Positions 1 to 10,349 of a stretch of 64,000 nucleotides of DNA are shown piece by piece. Source of the DNA: Antiaris toxicaria (Eukaryota > Streptophyta > Magnoliopsida > Rosales > Moraceae). Numbering within the stretch: the stretch's first letter is position 1; each line of letters opens with the position of its first letter. Position numbers and translations under genes: made by a program. Where the stretch lies: positions 64,572,501 to 64,636,500 of the forward strand of contig CP141154.1 in NCBI GenBank assembly GCA_035233585.1, in the 5' to 3' direction. The notes under the pieces are model-generated. The model made no database searches. It was not told the origin of the DNA and saw nothing but the letters and a program-made list of their open reading frames with translations.

Positions 1-1472
1 AATCCCCAAAGTAGGCCAATAGGGTACCGAAGGGCCACGATACCACATAAAAACACAAGTTATAATCACAACAGAAATAGTGACATAAGAATGCTGTAAT
101 TAATTTATAAGGCAATAAATTAATTAAACATGTCTAGAGATTCAAACGCTGAAAAAGAGAGCGAGTTGTACCCATAGCAATCGGTACCAAATGATTTTAT
201 CTGCTTTTGTAACTAATAGTATTAGTGACTCAGCAAAAGTATTGATGAGAAATATTGTGATAACAGGTAGTTACCTATAAGTTGACTGAGGCGAGAGTAC
301 GAGTTTGCGTGCAAACTAGGTAAGTACAATTCCGCCTATGGCATGAATAAAATGATTTTAAAATGATATTTTTATAGTATATTAAGTATTTATGCCATGC
401 ACACGATGATGCACACCATACATAAGAGCATATAGTTTCACAATCGAGTAGATTGATGAAAGAACAAGTTAAATACCATATATCCCTGCCACGTAGGGTT
501 AGGGATAGCTTAAAGAAGCATATGGCTAGAATAGATAAACAAGAAGGGATTTAGTAAGCATGTTGTATCGACCTTTTTAGTTGAAGAGGTTTTTCAAGTT
601 AAAGTAAGTTAAAGCAAAGTTGAGCATCCATTGATGGTTCTTCAGATTTTTTGACCATAGGCATTGTCGACGGTTTGCGCGCACACGGTACTGACCCACG
701 GGCCCTAAGTACACAAGAGAAAGAAAAACAGCATTGAACCATAATTGAACATAATCGGACCATGCATTGTTCATGATATAGTTCACTGTGCTTCTAGATA
801 CAATAAGATACATTCAGTACATGATGAATCTGCTATGCATATAAAGTTTTGTAATCAATGACATGATGTGAAATGATATTGTATGTGTGTTTAAGTAGTG
901 TATGTTGATGATTTGGTATGTGGTATGTGGTATATGTTCGTACCTGATATGCTTATATGATTTTAAATATGTATTAAGTTTTAAACATGTTTTGTGGTTA
1001 ACATGTTATACTTACAGGGCAATAAAGCTTATGGTATATGTTCATGCTGAAGGTAAGCATCCTATGGTATAAATAACAATGGGCGACGACGGCGACGGAG
1101 GTGGATGTGAGGTGAGGTTATGGATACACCGTGAGTATTCTTCCACACAGTTTAAGTAAACAGCATTTTTTTGAATAGTATAGTTAAATGGTATATTTTG
1201 AATAGTATTTCTAAATAGTAAATAGTTAAACAGTATTATAAGTATGTATGTATAATTGAACTCCCTATGATGTAGTTTCTGTATTTTTAATAGTATACAT
1301 ACGTGAATAGTAAATACATATGTGTATAAAAAAAGAAATATCCTTAAAATTATTATATCATATTAAGTAAATATTAATGGTTTGCAAGAAAGTATAAGTA
1401 TCAGTTTAAAGATAAAGTACAAGTAGTAGTTTTTAAGTGACGCTTCGGGCCACTAAGGGCACGAACGTCACA
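1..1472 (+). repeat. Diverged Gypsy-type LTR, 3' part (old remnant)
   Basis: No convincing ORF is present. Around 1010-1065 the order 'acttacagggc ... gctgaaggtaagcatcc' parallels the R/U5 part of the better preserved Gypsy LTRs of this window (an 'acttactgagcctg ... gttgcaggtaagcaacc' stretch near 28660-28710). Between 1170 and 1320 there are several 'gaatagta' units, as in those LTRs. The segment ends at 1467-1472 with 'gtcaca', like the end of the G3 LTR. I infer the 3' part of an old Gypsy LTR whose left part lies outside the window. The match is weak and rests on order of motifs. Confidence 0.4.
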
Positions 1473-2034
1473 GAGGGTGTACTGAATTCACTAAAAGATG
1501 AAAAACTTACGTTAGTAATTTTTGGTCAAACAGAAGCAAAATAAGGCAAACCGATCGCACAGGAGGCATCAAAAACCCACCAACGTGATTTTGGTCAATT
1601 TCCGTTCGGTTTGACTTTTGGTTAAACTTTGACTATAGATTAGTATGGGAATTAATTCATTGATGTCATCCATGACATCATGCAATGATGTAATTAATAA
1701 GAAATTTATGGGTAATTATGGTAGTAGGTAGATCTAAGGGTGGTAATTTAATATCATTTTGAATTAAGGGTTGTATTTAGGCCAAAATTGCAAAAAAAAT
1801 TTGGCAAATTTTTGGGTGTTTAGGCACTGTTTTAGGATGTGGAAAAGGCTAATAAGCAGCCAAAAATTTTGCACTTTAGTCCCTAAAAAGTTTGCTAAAA
1901 AGTCCCTAAAGTTAGACTAAATTGTTGGAAAATTTTGCAAATTAATCCTCCTTCTCCCTCATGCCTTTAAAACACATGAAGGGCCATAAGAAATCATAAA
2001 AAATTTTGCTTCCTTGCTGCCCATTTCTAGCCGT
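1473..2034 (+). repeat. Diverged Gypsy LTR, 5' part, interrupted by Copia E1
   Basis: The block with a tgaattcact motif, 'ggtcaaacagaagca', a 'gatcgcacaggag' motif and a run about low 'atgacatca' matches in order the first 500 bases of the G1 LTR (25730-26030: 'attcactgag', 'gatcaaacggaag', 'ctgcacaggagacc', 'atgacatcat'). Its terminal TG end is not visible, so it is truncated on the left. It continues after E1 at 12814. No coding potential is seen. Confidence 0.6.
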
Positions 2035-3340
2035 TGTTAGGAAATGCTCTAAGTATTAGAGACATTTTGTTGTAATCATTTTGAACTGGATAATAAAATT
2101 ATATATAGAGGTTATTCATTACATTGCTATTTGTCCTCGTCTTATTTACATGTTAAAGTAAATGTAAGCAAATATGACACACTGACTGCTTATGTTAAAA
2201 CTGTTAGAACGTTGCATGCAATGGACTTTTGTATGCGAGAAGACAATGTTCTAAAGTTAGCGGTCTAAACTATGGTCTGTAGTCTATGGGGTTAGACCGA
2301 GTATCTAACTCATGTTAAGACTATTATGTTACCTAAAGCCTTGGAGGGGACGGTTTGTCTTGACTGTCTGGAGCTGGACTCCCAAGTAGAGATATAGACA
2401 TGTTACTTGGTGGTGACATATTAGACAGGGACTAAAGCATGATTGATCTACGTAGTCTGCTATGAGTGGATCAATCTGCTTTTGACGTTCATTGTGCAAT
2501 AACCTTAATTCGGAGTAAATGAACTACTTCATGTATATGACTTGTGTACTTTGATGTTCCAATGGCTAAAGCGTCTCAGAGGTAGTAAGCTTATAGATCG
2601 GTTCGTTGAGTGCATGACTTGTATACGATGAAGGGTTTGTTTGCAGATATCAGAATCATAGCTCTAAGGAGTTAAAGGTATCCTCTTAAAGGCATTATAC
2701 TGAATGTGAAAATGGACAAGGCCTTGGGTCGTCTGCTAGGCGGATGACTTCTTATTCACATATGGTGAATAATCATTTTCTTAATTCGGTAGTATAATAG
2801 AACTTTAAGCTTTAAGATAGCCTGATCAGTAGGATTAAACGGACTTTGACCTAAGGCTGATCATGGATATCATATGAGGGTTTTGCATATATGACAAGGT
2901 CATTGGATAGTAGCTTATCACAGGCTTACGTAATACGGTATATAATTGGTAGTTCAGTTTAAGGTTTATAGAGGTGTGACTCTGAAATTAGTGATCATAT
3001 GATTGAGTTGTTCGGTACAGAATGAAGATCATATGGAATCACGGGAGCCCGATTATATATGTCCAATCAGTCCCTCTACTAGCTCCACATAATTCCTTAA
3101 CGTTTGGCAAATTGATTTGTGTATGCTATTGGCTAGTTTATTATGCATGGATGGTGATGATACAGGATTAGGATGGTAGACAAGATTCTCTCCAGTTGGA
3201 TTCATATTTTGTTTTGGATAATAGAGTACACAATTATTCGAACTCCAAATAAAGTTGCCATGATTTTATTTGAGATTGGATTGGAGTTGTAGAAAAGTAT
3301 CCATGAGAACAAGAATTTGAAACATAACCGTTTTATGGAT

Positions 3341-3378
3341 TTTGAAATTTGAAATTTGAAATTTGAAATTTGAATTTT

Positions 3379-3415
<37 letters not shown>

Positions 3416-3456
3416 TCGAATTTGAAATTCGAATTTGAAATTTAAATTTGAAATTT

Positions 3457-3487
<31 letters not shown>

Positions 3488-3520
3488 TCGAATTTGAGAT
3501 TTGAAATTCAAATTTTGAAT
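3341..3520. repeat. TTTGAA-type low-complexity tract in E1 5' LTR
   Basis: Irregular tandem array of units such as aaatttg, aatttgaaattcg and gaattt. It is present at the same place in every Copia LTR here, with different lengths (about 108 to 194 bp). Spurious long frames read through it because the unit lengths tend to be multiples of three. Confidence 0.9.
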
Positions 3521-4110
3521 CACAGTCCAAGTAGGATTTGAATTTGTTGTGGAAAATCCACAAGGTTTGAAATTCGAATTTGAGTTGGATTTGGAGAGGA
3601 TAATCTTGTTAGAATCCTACTTGAATTTTGAATCCAAATCTCAACAAACTATGCACGAAATTTTGAGGATAATCCTCAATGGAATTTCGGTTTTTGTGGA
3701 TAAGATTGAAGGGAAAAATTCAAGTTTCAATCCCAGTTGAATTTGGATTCTCTCCTCCATGAAGAATGGCCGAAATTTTGGAGATAATCTCCTAGGAAAA
3801 TTCGGTTATTTTGGATAAGGTTGAGATAAGATTCAAGCTTGAAAATCCTAGTGGAATTTTTGATTCTCCCTCATCCATAATGGCCGAATTTGTGGAGAAG
3901 ATTTTCTCCTAGGAAATTTCAGATTTTTGGTTGAAAAAGGGAGATAAAATTCTAGTTAAAATCTTGTTTAGATTTGGATTGGATTTATCCTAAGAAAACC
4001 GAATTTTATTGTTGGATTTTCCCATGGAAAAATTCAAATTTTTTGGTTATGGATAAGGGAAAATATCTTTTCCTAGTTCAATTTAAATTCAGAGAATCAC
4101 CTCATGCAGG

Positions 4111-4120
4111 TCTATAAATA
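4111..4120 (+). promoter_or_regulatory. LTR TATA box (E1 5' LTR)
   Basis: tctataaata followed by gaggtcctgcc. It is conserved in all Copia LTRs here (12434, 20081, 25419, 46152, 54180 and 63743 on +, and about 14497-14506 on minus in E2). Transcription of the element would start some 30 bp downstream. A possible splice donor, ag/gtgagc (4161-4168), follows in the presumed R region. Confidence 0.8.
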
Positions 4121-4491
4121 GAGGTCCTGCCACTCCAGTTCTCTCAGACCACAGACTCTCAGGTGAGCAGGCTTATTGTTGCACAGCTCATCGTGACAAT
4201 AAAGTTCTTTAGAGATCTGGGTGGTCGGAAGAAGACTGGCAGTGCTAGCATACCGATCGAGGTTCAGAGTGCCCACACACTCAGCCATTCGGGAATTGGA
4301 GAATAGTAGAGAAGGCTAATTGGTTGAAGCCTCCGGTCATTCTCCTCCTGCAAGATTGGCGTCCTTGAGGTTTGAGTTTTAATTGTTGTTGGTTTATTGT
4401 ATATGGCATCATAAGATATTTAACGATCTAAAAATTTTTATTGTTCCGCTGCACCACTCTGATACGTTTTTACCGATTTATTATCCTACAA

Positions 4492-4510
4492 TTGGTATCA
4501 GAGCCATCTC
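4492..4510 (+). other. E1 primer binding site (tRNA-iMet type)
   Basis: ttggtatcagagccatctc lies one base after the LTR end. TGGTATCAGAGC is the sequence complementary to the 3' end of plant initiator methionine tRNA, used to prime minus-strand cDNA in most Copia and Gypsy elements. Confidence 0.95.
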
Positions 4511-4997
4511 ATGACTATGCCATGTACATAAATTAGAGGGTGGCATTCTAGGGTTCGTTTATGTTGTTATCATGGATTATGTATAAAGTATGTGGTTATT
4601 TTAATTTTTTGAATTATTATAAGCATGCTTGTTTACACCGGTTATGGTTCCTTAAAATTTAGAAAAATTGTATCTTGGATTTTTTATGTAACCATGGGAG
4701 CAGTTTATTAACACTGTAATTTTCCCATGGATTTTAATTTTTGTCTCTTAGAATTTTTATGGTTAGAATTTTTGTACACCGGAAACAGTTTAGGAAATTT
4801 TATGGAATTATTCTTGGAGGAGATTGAAGATTGAAGACCGTAATTTATTTTTTCCTCAAAGTTAAAATTGATTTAAAGGTTGAAATTTTGATTGTGTGGA
4901 AAATTTCAATTTAATTGGGATTCAAATTAATTTTTAGAGATCCTAATTGGTAAATTGGAATATGACACGAAAATCGAGACACAACCCCTCGGGATAG

Positions 4998-5276
4998 GCC
5001 GACGGGCCTTGGTGGGGCTGTAGCCCCTGCCCTCGGGCAGGATGGGGCTACGGCAGCCCCTGCCCTCGGGCAGGATGGGGCTACGGCTGCCCCTGTGCAG
5101 GCCAACACCACCCACGGCCGCAGGCTTGGCCTGCAGCCAAGGGTGGTCGTGGCCTAACCAAGGCTTGGCCTGCAGCCCGGCAAGGCTGCACATAGGGGGC
5201 AGCCGTGGGCGGCCAACCCCTTTGGGGCTGGTGGCTACCCACGGCGGCTGCCGCCTTCGGAGGCGGAGGTACAACG
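4998..5276 (+). other. GC-rich leader cassette of E1
   Basis: A sharply GC-rich stretch within a very AT-rich element, between the primer binding site and gag. It contains two copies of a 33-bp unit starting at 5023 and 5056, each with a perfect hairpin ctgccc-tc-gggcag, and repeated ggcctgcagcc-type palindromes. Frames read through it in several directions but differ between copies, so I regard it as structured untranslated leader. Counterparts lie in E4 (47071-47400), E3 (20996-21192, truncated) and E2 (56905-57176, minus). Confidence 0.7.
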
Positions 5277-5733
5277 GTCTAAAAATCGAAAAATTTTGAT
5301 TTTTAAATTAGAAATTTAATTTTAATTCATGTTTAAAAATATGTAATAGAAAATTTGAAATTTTTAAAATTACATATTATTACACATGATGTTTAAAATT
5401 GTTTAAAATTTGAATTGGAAATTTAAATTTGAAATTCGAATTTGGAATTTGAATTTGAAATTTAAATTTTTGGAGATTTAAATTTTTAAATAATTCTTGG
5501 GATGAGAAATAAATGGAGAGGCTACATAAAGATGGATACAAGAAGACGGAACAGAATTCAAGACCCAAAGAATGCTTTGGATGGAATTTTGTAATCTTTA
5601 TTTTCTTTGTTCTAGGATGGAACCATAGCTTAGTTATTCTGTCAATTATTTTTTCTGTGATATGTCATGGATGTATAAATATGTATTGATGGATGTTTTG
5701 TATGCATATTTGATAACATGTCATATAGGATAG

Positions 5734-6355
5734 GTGAGTGCCGCTCATACTATATTGATCATACATAATTTATCAAAACTTGCATGTTTTTCAAAATATT
5801 GAGTGGGAGAGGGTTTCAAACAAAACCCACGGCCTCCATTGTTGATCCATATGTGAAAGCATGGTAACGCCTCGCGTCAGTTCTGCCCTGACCACACCCC
5901 TCGGTAGGTGTTTACCGCCGCCGGTATACTAGATTGGATCTTCTATGTGGAAAACGTGTTCGGGTACGATCCTATTCATGACCACCCCTCGGTGGCTTGG
6001 TAGGACGTGGATCGGGCTACGTAAACAATGGTTATACACTCAAGACTCGTTTAGTTATTAACCTTCCCTAGAAGCTCTGTTAACTAAACTGGTGGCCAAA
6101 TAAGTGGTTATTAATATATGTCTTAACCTTGGAGGATTTAAGGTAATATATATTAATTGGACGTGGCCCATGTTCCGGCTATTTGTTTTCATGACCACCC
6201 CTCGGTGGCTTGGGGCAATAGGTGCTGAGAATTACCGTTGCAATGCTACATGTTTTTCAAGTTTCATGTAGGAACATACTTGTATGTTTTATTTGCTAAA
6301 TTATCTGTATATTTGCTTGGGCTTTGTAATGATGTCTAGTATAATTTTATTTTAG
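5734..6355 (+). other. Candidate leader intron of E1 (conserved splice signals)
   Basis: Donor ag/gtgagtgccg at 5732-5741 and acceptor ttttattttag ending at 6355, six bases before the gag ATG. The same pair is 622 bp apart in E4 and 621 in E2. The interval holds three short hairpins (5894-5911, 5982-5995, 6195-6208), two built as ccacc-cctc-ggtgg. Splicing is inferred from consensus and conservation only; other members of this lineage are known to make spliced gag RNA. The rest of the leader (4511-4997, 5277-5733) shows nothing else I recognise. Confidence 0.45.
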
Positions 6356-6361
6356 TTAAAA

Positions 6362-9300
6362 ATGTCACCGACACCCCTCATTTCAATACTTACTGAAAAT
6401 AAGCTGAATTGCGATAATTATAAAGACTGGAAAAGAAATCTATTAATACTTCTCAGCTGCGAGAGACACAAGTTCGTACTGGACGAATCATGCCCACCTA
6501 GGCCCAAACCTGACACACCACTTGAGGAGGTCCCGATTGCCTATAATCGTTGGAGAGAATCCAATGAGATAGCTCGATGCTACATCCTTGCTAGCATGAC
6601 GAGTGCTTTACAAAAGCAGCATGAGGCTTATCAAGTTGCTGGGGAGATCATGGAAAATCTGGAGGACATGTTCGGAAGCCAAGAAAAATTGGCTAGACAG
6701 TCCGCTATCACTACCATTATGAACTCTAAGCAAAAGGCGGGTACTCCGGTGAAGGACCATATGATCACTCTAATGGGATTCTTCGCTGAGGCTGCCGAGA
6801 ATGGTGCTGAGTTGGACTACAACACCTAAATCGAGATGGTATTCAAGACTCTGTCTAAAGATTTTGTAGGGTTTAAGGCCGCATACAATCTGGCGACAAA
6901 GGAGTTAGGACTAACCGAGCTCATGAAGTAACTACAGGCTTATGAGCGGATGATCAGGGATGAGGATGTGGCCCGACCTAAAGGTGAGGCCAATTTGGCA
7001 GAATCTTCCAATCCCTCACGGAAGAGGAAGAGGCCAAATAAGAAGCAAGTGGCTTCTAGTTCTTCAAATCCTCCTGTCTCGGACGGGAAGAAGAAGAAGA
7101 AGAACAAGAAGCCAAAGGACCCTAAAAAGTCCAAATGCTTCCATTATGGGAAGGTAGGTCACTTCAAGAAGGCTTGCCGGGAATTCCTAGCCGCCAAGGG
7201 CAAGGAAGGTAAGGAACTTCATTACTTGGAAGCGTGTTTGGTGGAAGAATCGAAAGACACTTGGGTCATTGATTCGGGCGCCACTAATCATGTTTGTGTT
7301 TCTATGCAGGGGTTCATGGAAACGAGAAGTCTACATGATAGGAGCCTCTCGTTGCGGATTGGAGATGGTAGCTTTGTGGTGGCTGAAGCAGTGGGAGATG
7401 TTTATCTTTATTTTGATCAATTTAGGTTTATTTTATTGAAAGACTGTTTTTATGTTCCTAATTTTAGGAGGAACCTTATATCGGTAACTTGTTTAATAAA
7501 GGATTCTTATTTAGTTTCTTTTAGTAAAAGAGTTGATATTCGTAGAAATAAGTCTTTTATCTGTTCTGGATGGATGAATGGAAAACTATATTTGATCAAA
7601 CCAAAGATGTACTCACTGCTTGACACTGAATTAATTGATAACTCTAAAAGGTTGAAAGTTTCTTACTCTAACAAGGGGTATCTTTGGCATTTAAGACTTG
7701 GTCATATTAATCAGGATAGGATTCAAAGATTGATGAAAGACGGTCCTCTAGAATCTCTGGAGGAGGTACGACTTCCCCAATGTGAGTCTTGTCTAGAGGG
7801 TAAAATGACTAAGAGGTCTTTTGGAGCTAAGGGTACAAGGGCTCAGGAGCTCTTAGAAATTGTGCACACTGACGTATGTGGCCCCATGAACGTCACAGCA
7901 TGAGGAGGGTTCGAGTATTATGTCTCTTTTATAGATGATTACTCGAGGTATGGATATGTGTATCTGATGCATCGCAAGAGTGAAACCTTTGACAAGTTCA
8001 AAGAGTATCGTGCGGAAGTGGAAAAGCAATTGGATAAATCCATAACGACACTTCGATCTGATCGAGGTGGCGAATATCTCTCCGATGAATTTCTAGGACA
8101 TCTTGTAGAGAACGGGATTTTATCCCAATTGACTGCACCTAGTACTCCACAACAGAATGGTGTAGCTGAAAGGAGAAATAGGACCTTATTGGATATGGTA
8201 CGGTCCATGATGAGTTATTCAACGCTGCCATTATCATTTTGGGGATATGCTTTACAAACGGCGTGCTATATTCTGAACCAAGTTCCAAGCAAATCAATTC
8301 CCAGAACTCCGTATGAATTGTGGCGTGGCAGGAAGCCCTCCCTTGGACATATGAGAATATGGGGCTGCCCGGCACATGTATTGGATGGGGATGCGAAGAA
8401 GTTGGAACCAAGATCAGAATTGTGCATGTATGTAGGGTATCCAAAAGGAACTAAAGGAGGTCTGTTCTATAACCCGAAGGAACAAAAAGTCATTGTCTCA
8501 ACCCATGCGACATTCTTGGAGGAAAGTCACATGAATGACTTAAGCCTCGAAGCAAAGTGGTGCTAGAGGAGTTATTGGGTGAAAGAACTGCTCCATAGAT
8601 TTCGGTCTTGGACGTAAGTCCGAGTTCCAGTGAAAGATCTGCAGACGATCAACAATTTAGGGTGCCTCGTTGTAGTGGGAGGGTTTCGAAGAAACCTAAT
8701 TTCTTCATGTATGATGCTGAGGTATACCAGGCCGAGGCTCATGAGCATGAGGAAGATCCGGTCACATATGATGAAGCTATAAATGATGTTGATTCTAAAT
8801 CTTGGAAACAGGCTATGAACAATGAGATGGATTCTATGAAATCCAACTCTGTTTGGGAACTTATAGATTTGCCGGATGGGATAAAACCCATTGGATACAA
8901 ATGGTTCTACAAAAGAAAGAAGGATACGGAAGTGAGAGTGGAAACTTTCAAAGCTAGACTGGTTGCAAAGGGGTACACGCAAAAGGCTGGAATCGATTAC
9001 GATGAAACCTTTTCGCCTGTTGCTATGCTGAAGTCTATCCGTATTCTTCTGTCCATTGCTGCGGCTCTCGATTACGAGATCTGGCAAATAGATGTCAAGA
9101 CGGCATTCTTGAATGGCCATCTTGAAGAGTGTATCTATATGATACAGCCCGAAGGGTTCATAGCGAAAGGCCAAGAAAGGAAAGTCTACAAGTTGCTTAG
9201 ATCCATTTATGGATTAAAGCAAGCATCCCGCTCATGGAACCAGAGGTTTGATCAAGCGGTTAAGACATTTGGTTTTGAGCAAAACGTTGATGAACCTTGT

Positions 9301-10335
9301 GTTTATAAACGTATTAAGGATGGAAAAGTGGTCTTTCTGATACTCTATGTCGATGATATACTACTCATTGGGAATGATGTAGGGAACTTATCATCGGTCA
9401 AGTTTTGGTTACACTAGCAGTTTGACATGAAGGACTTGGGAGAAGCTAATTATGTTCTAGGCATTCGTCTCTTCAGAGATCGAAAGAACAAAATGATAGC
9501 GTTATCCCAAGCTTCATACATAGATAAAATAATTGACAAATATGCAATGCAAGAGGCAAAGAAAGGTTCGCAACCTTCTATTACCGGTCTAACTCTTTCA
9601 TTGGATGACTGTCCCAAGACATCGGAAGAAAGAGAGCGTATGAGTAAGGTCCCTTATGCATCCGCTGTGGGTAGCTTTATGCACGCTATAATTTGCACTC
9701 ACCCGGACATATGTTTTGCAGTAGGTATGGTGAGTCGATATCAAGCGAATCCTGGAACCAAGCACTGGCAAGCAGTAAAGCATATACTCAAGTATCTTAA
9801 GAGAACGAGGGATTATATGCTGGTGTATTCTGGAGGGGACCTAACGCCCGTAGGATACACGGACTCAGACTTCCAGACTTGTAAGGATTCAAGGAAATCG
9901 GCATCTGGATCGATGTTTTTACTCGGAGGAGGCGCCATTGTGTGGAGGAGCGTGAAGCAGGGCTGCACAGTTGACTCTACTATAGAGGCTGAATATGTGG
10001 CTGCGGCTGAGGCATCTAAAGAAGCGGTTTGGCTCTGCAAGTTCTTTAGAGACCTTGAGGTCATTCCGGGTGTTGACAAACCTATCACACTTTACTATGA
10101 TAATACAGGGGCTATTGCCAACACAAGGGAATCTCGACACCACAAGAGGACCAAGCACATCGATCGGAGATATCATATTATTAGAGGGCATGTGGAGACA
10201 GGGCAAGTGGATGTATGTAAGATCGCGTCCGAGGACAACATCGCCGATCCCTTTACTAAGACTTTGGTGGCTAGAAGCTTTGAGAGGCACGTAGAGGCGA
10301 AGGGGATGCGTAACATGGCACATCTGCTAGCTTAG
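6362..10335 (+). pseudogene. E1 Copia Gag-Pol polyprotein, inactivated
   Basis: This was one long frame starting at ATG 6362. Gag covers roughly the first 260 codons and carries a zinc knuckle at 7136-7177, whose second cysteine is tyrosine here (E3 and E4 keep Cys). The aspartic protease motif VIDSGATNH lies at 7265-7291. The integrase follows, with a HHCC finger (7688-7793) and DDE core up to NGVAERRNR (about 8158-8184). The reverse transcriptase has FLNGHLEECIY and the YVDD box (9346-9357); the RNase H runs about 9805-10290. In-frame stops are at 6827, 6928, 7901, about 8596 and 9415. One base is missing near 8540, which moves the rest to another frame. Integrase before RT shows Copia. It would have made the capsid and enzymes for cytoplasmic reverse transcription and nuclear integration. 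It cannot make a full polyprotein now. Confidence 0.95.
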
Positions 10336-10349
10336 GGCAAGTGGAAGAT
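10336..10349 (+). other. E1 polypurine tract
   Basis: ggcaagtggaagat sits between the gag-pol stop codon and the 3' LTR, the usual place for the plus-strand primer. The E4 counterpart is ggcaagtgagagat. Confidence 0.85.

Larger units (their letters stand above)
2035..4490 (+). repeat. E1 5' LTR
   Basis: TG...CA-bounded LTR of 2456 bp. It contains an AT-rich tract of TTTGAA-type units (3341-3520), a TATA box (4112-4120) followed by the presumed R region with a polyadenylation-type AATAAA at 4198-4203, and a U5 ending at 4490 directly before the primer binding site. About 370 bp lie between the TATA box and the LTR end, so U3 is unusually long (about 2.1 kb). Short ORFs inside it (for example 3549-3740) start at GTG or read through the simple repeat and are not taken as genes. 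Confidence 0.95.

Noticed and set aside
3333..3563. Minus-strand ORF rich in FKFQISNSNF repeats; similar ORFs in every Copia LTR (11574-11846, 19227-19493, 45311-45602, 62855-63196)
   Set aside because: The translation is just the TTTGAA-type tract read through. The frame is open because of the repeat unit, and its length changes with the tract.
3549..3740. Small plus-strand ORF in the LTR (also 11872-12063, 24839-25048)
   Set aside because: In E1 it starts at GTG, not ATG, lies in U3 and has no recognisable domain. Similarity between copies reflects LTR homology.
4927..5274. Overlapping ORFs on both strands in the GC-rich leader cassette (also 21028-21264, 47030-47362, 56890-57156)
   Set aside because: Open on both strands because GC-rich sequence has few stops. 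The frames are not conserved between E1, E3, E4 and E2.
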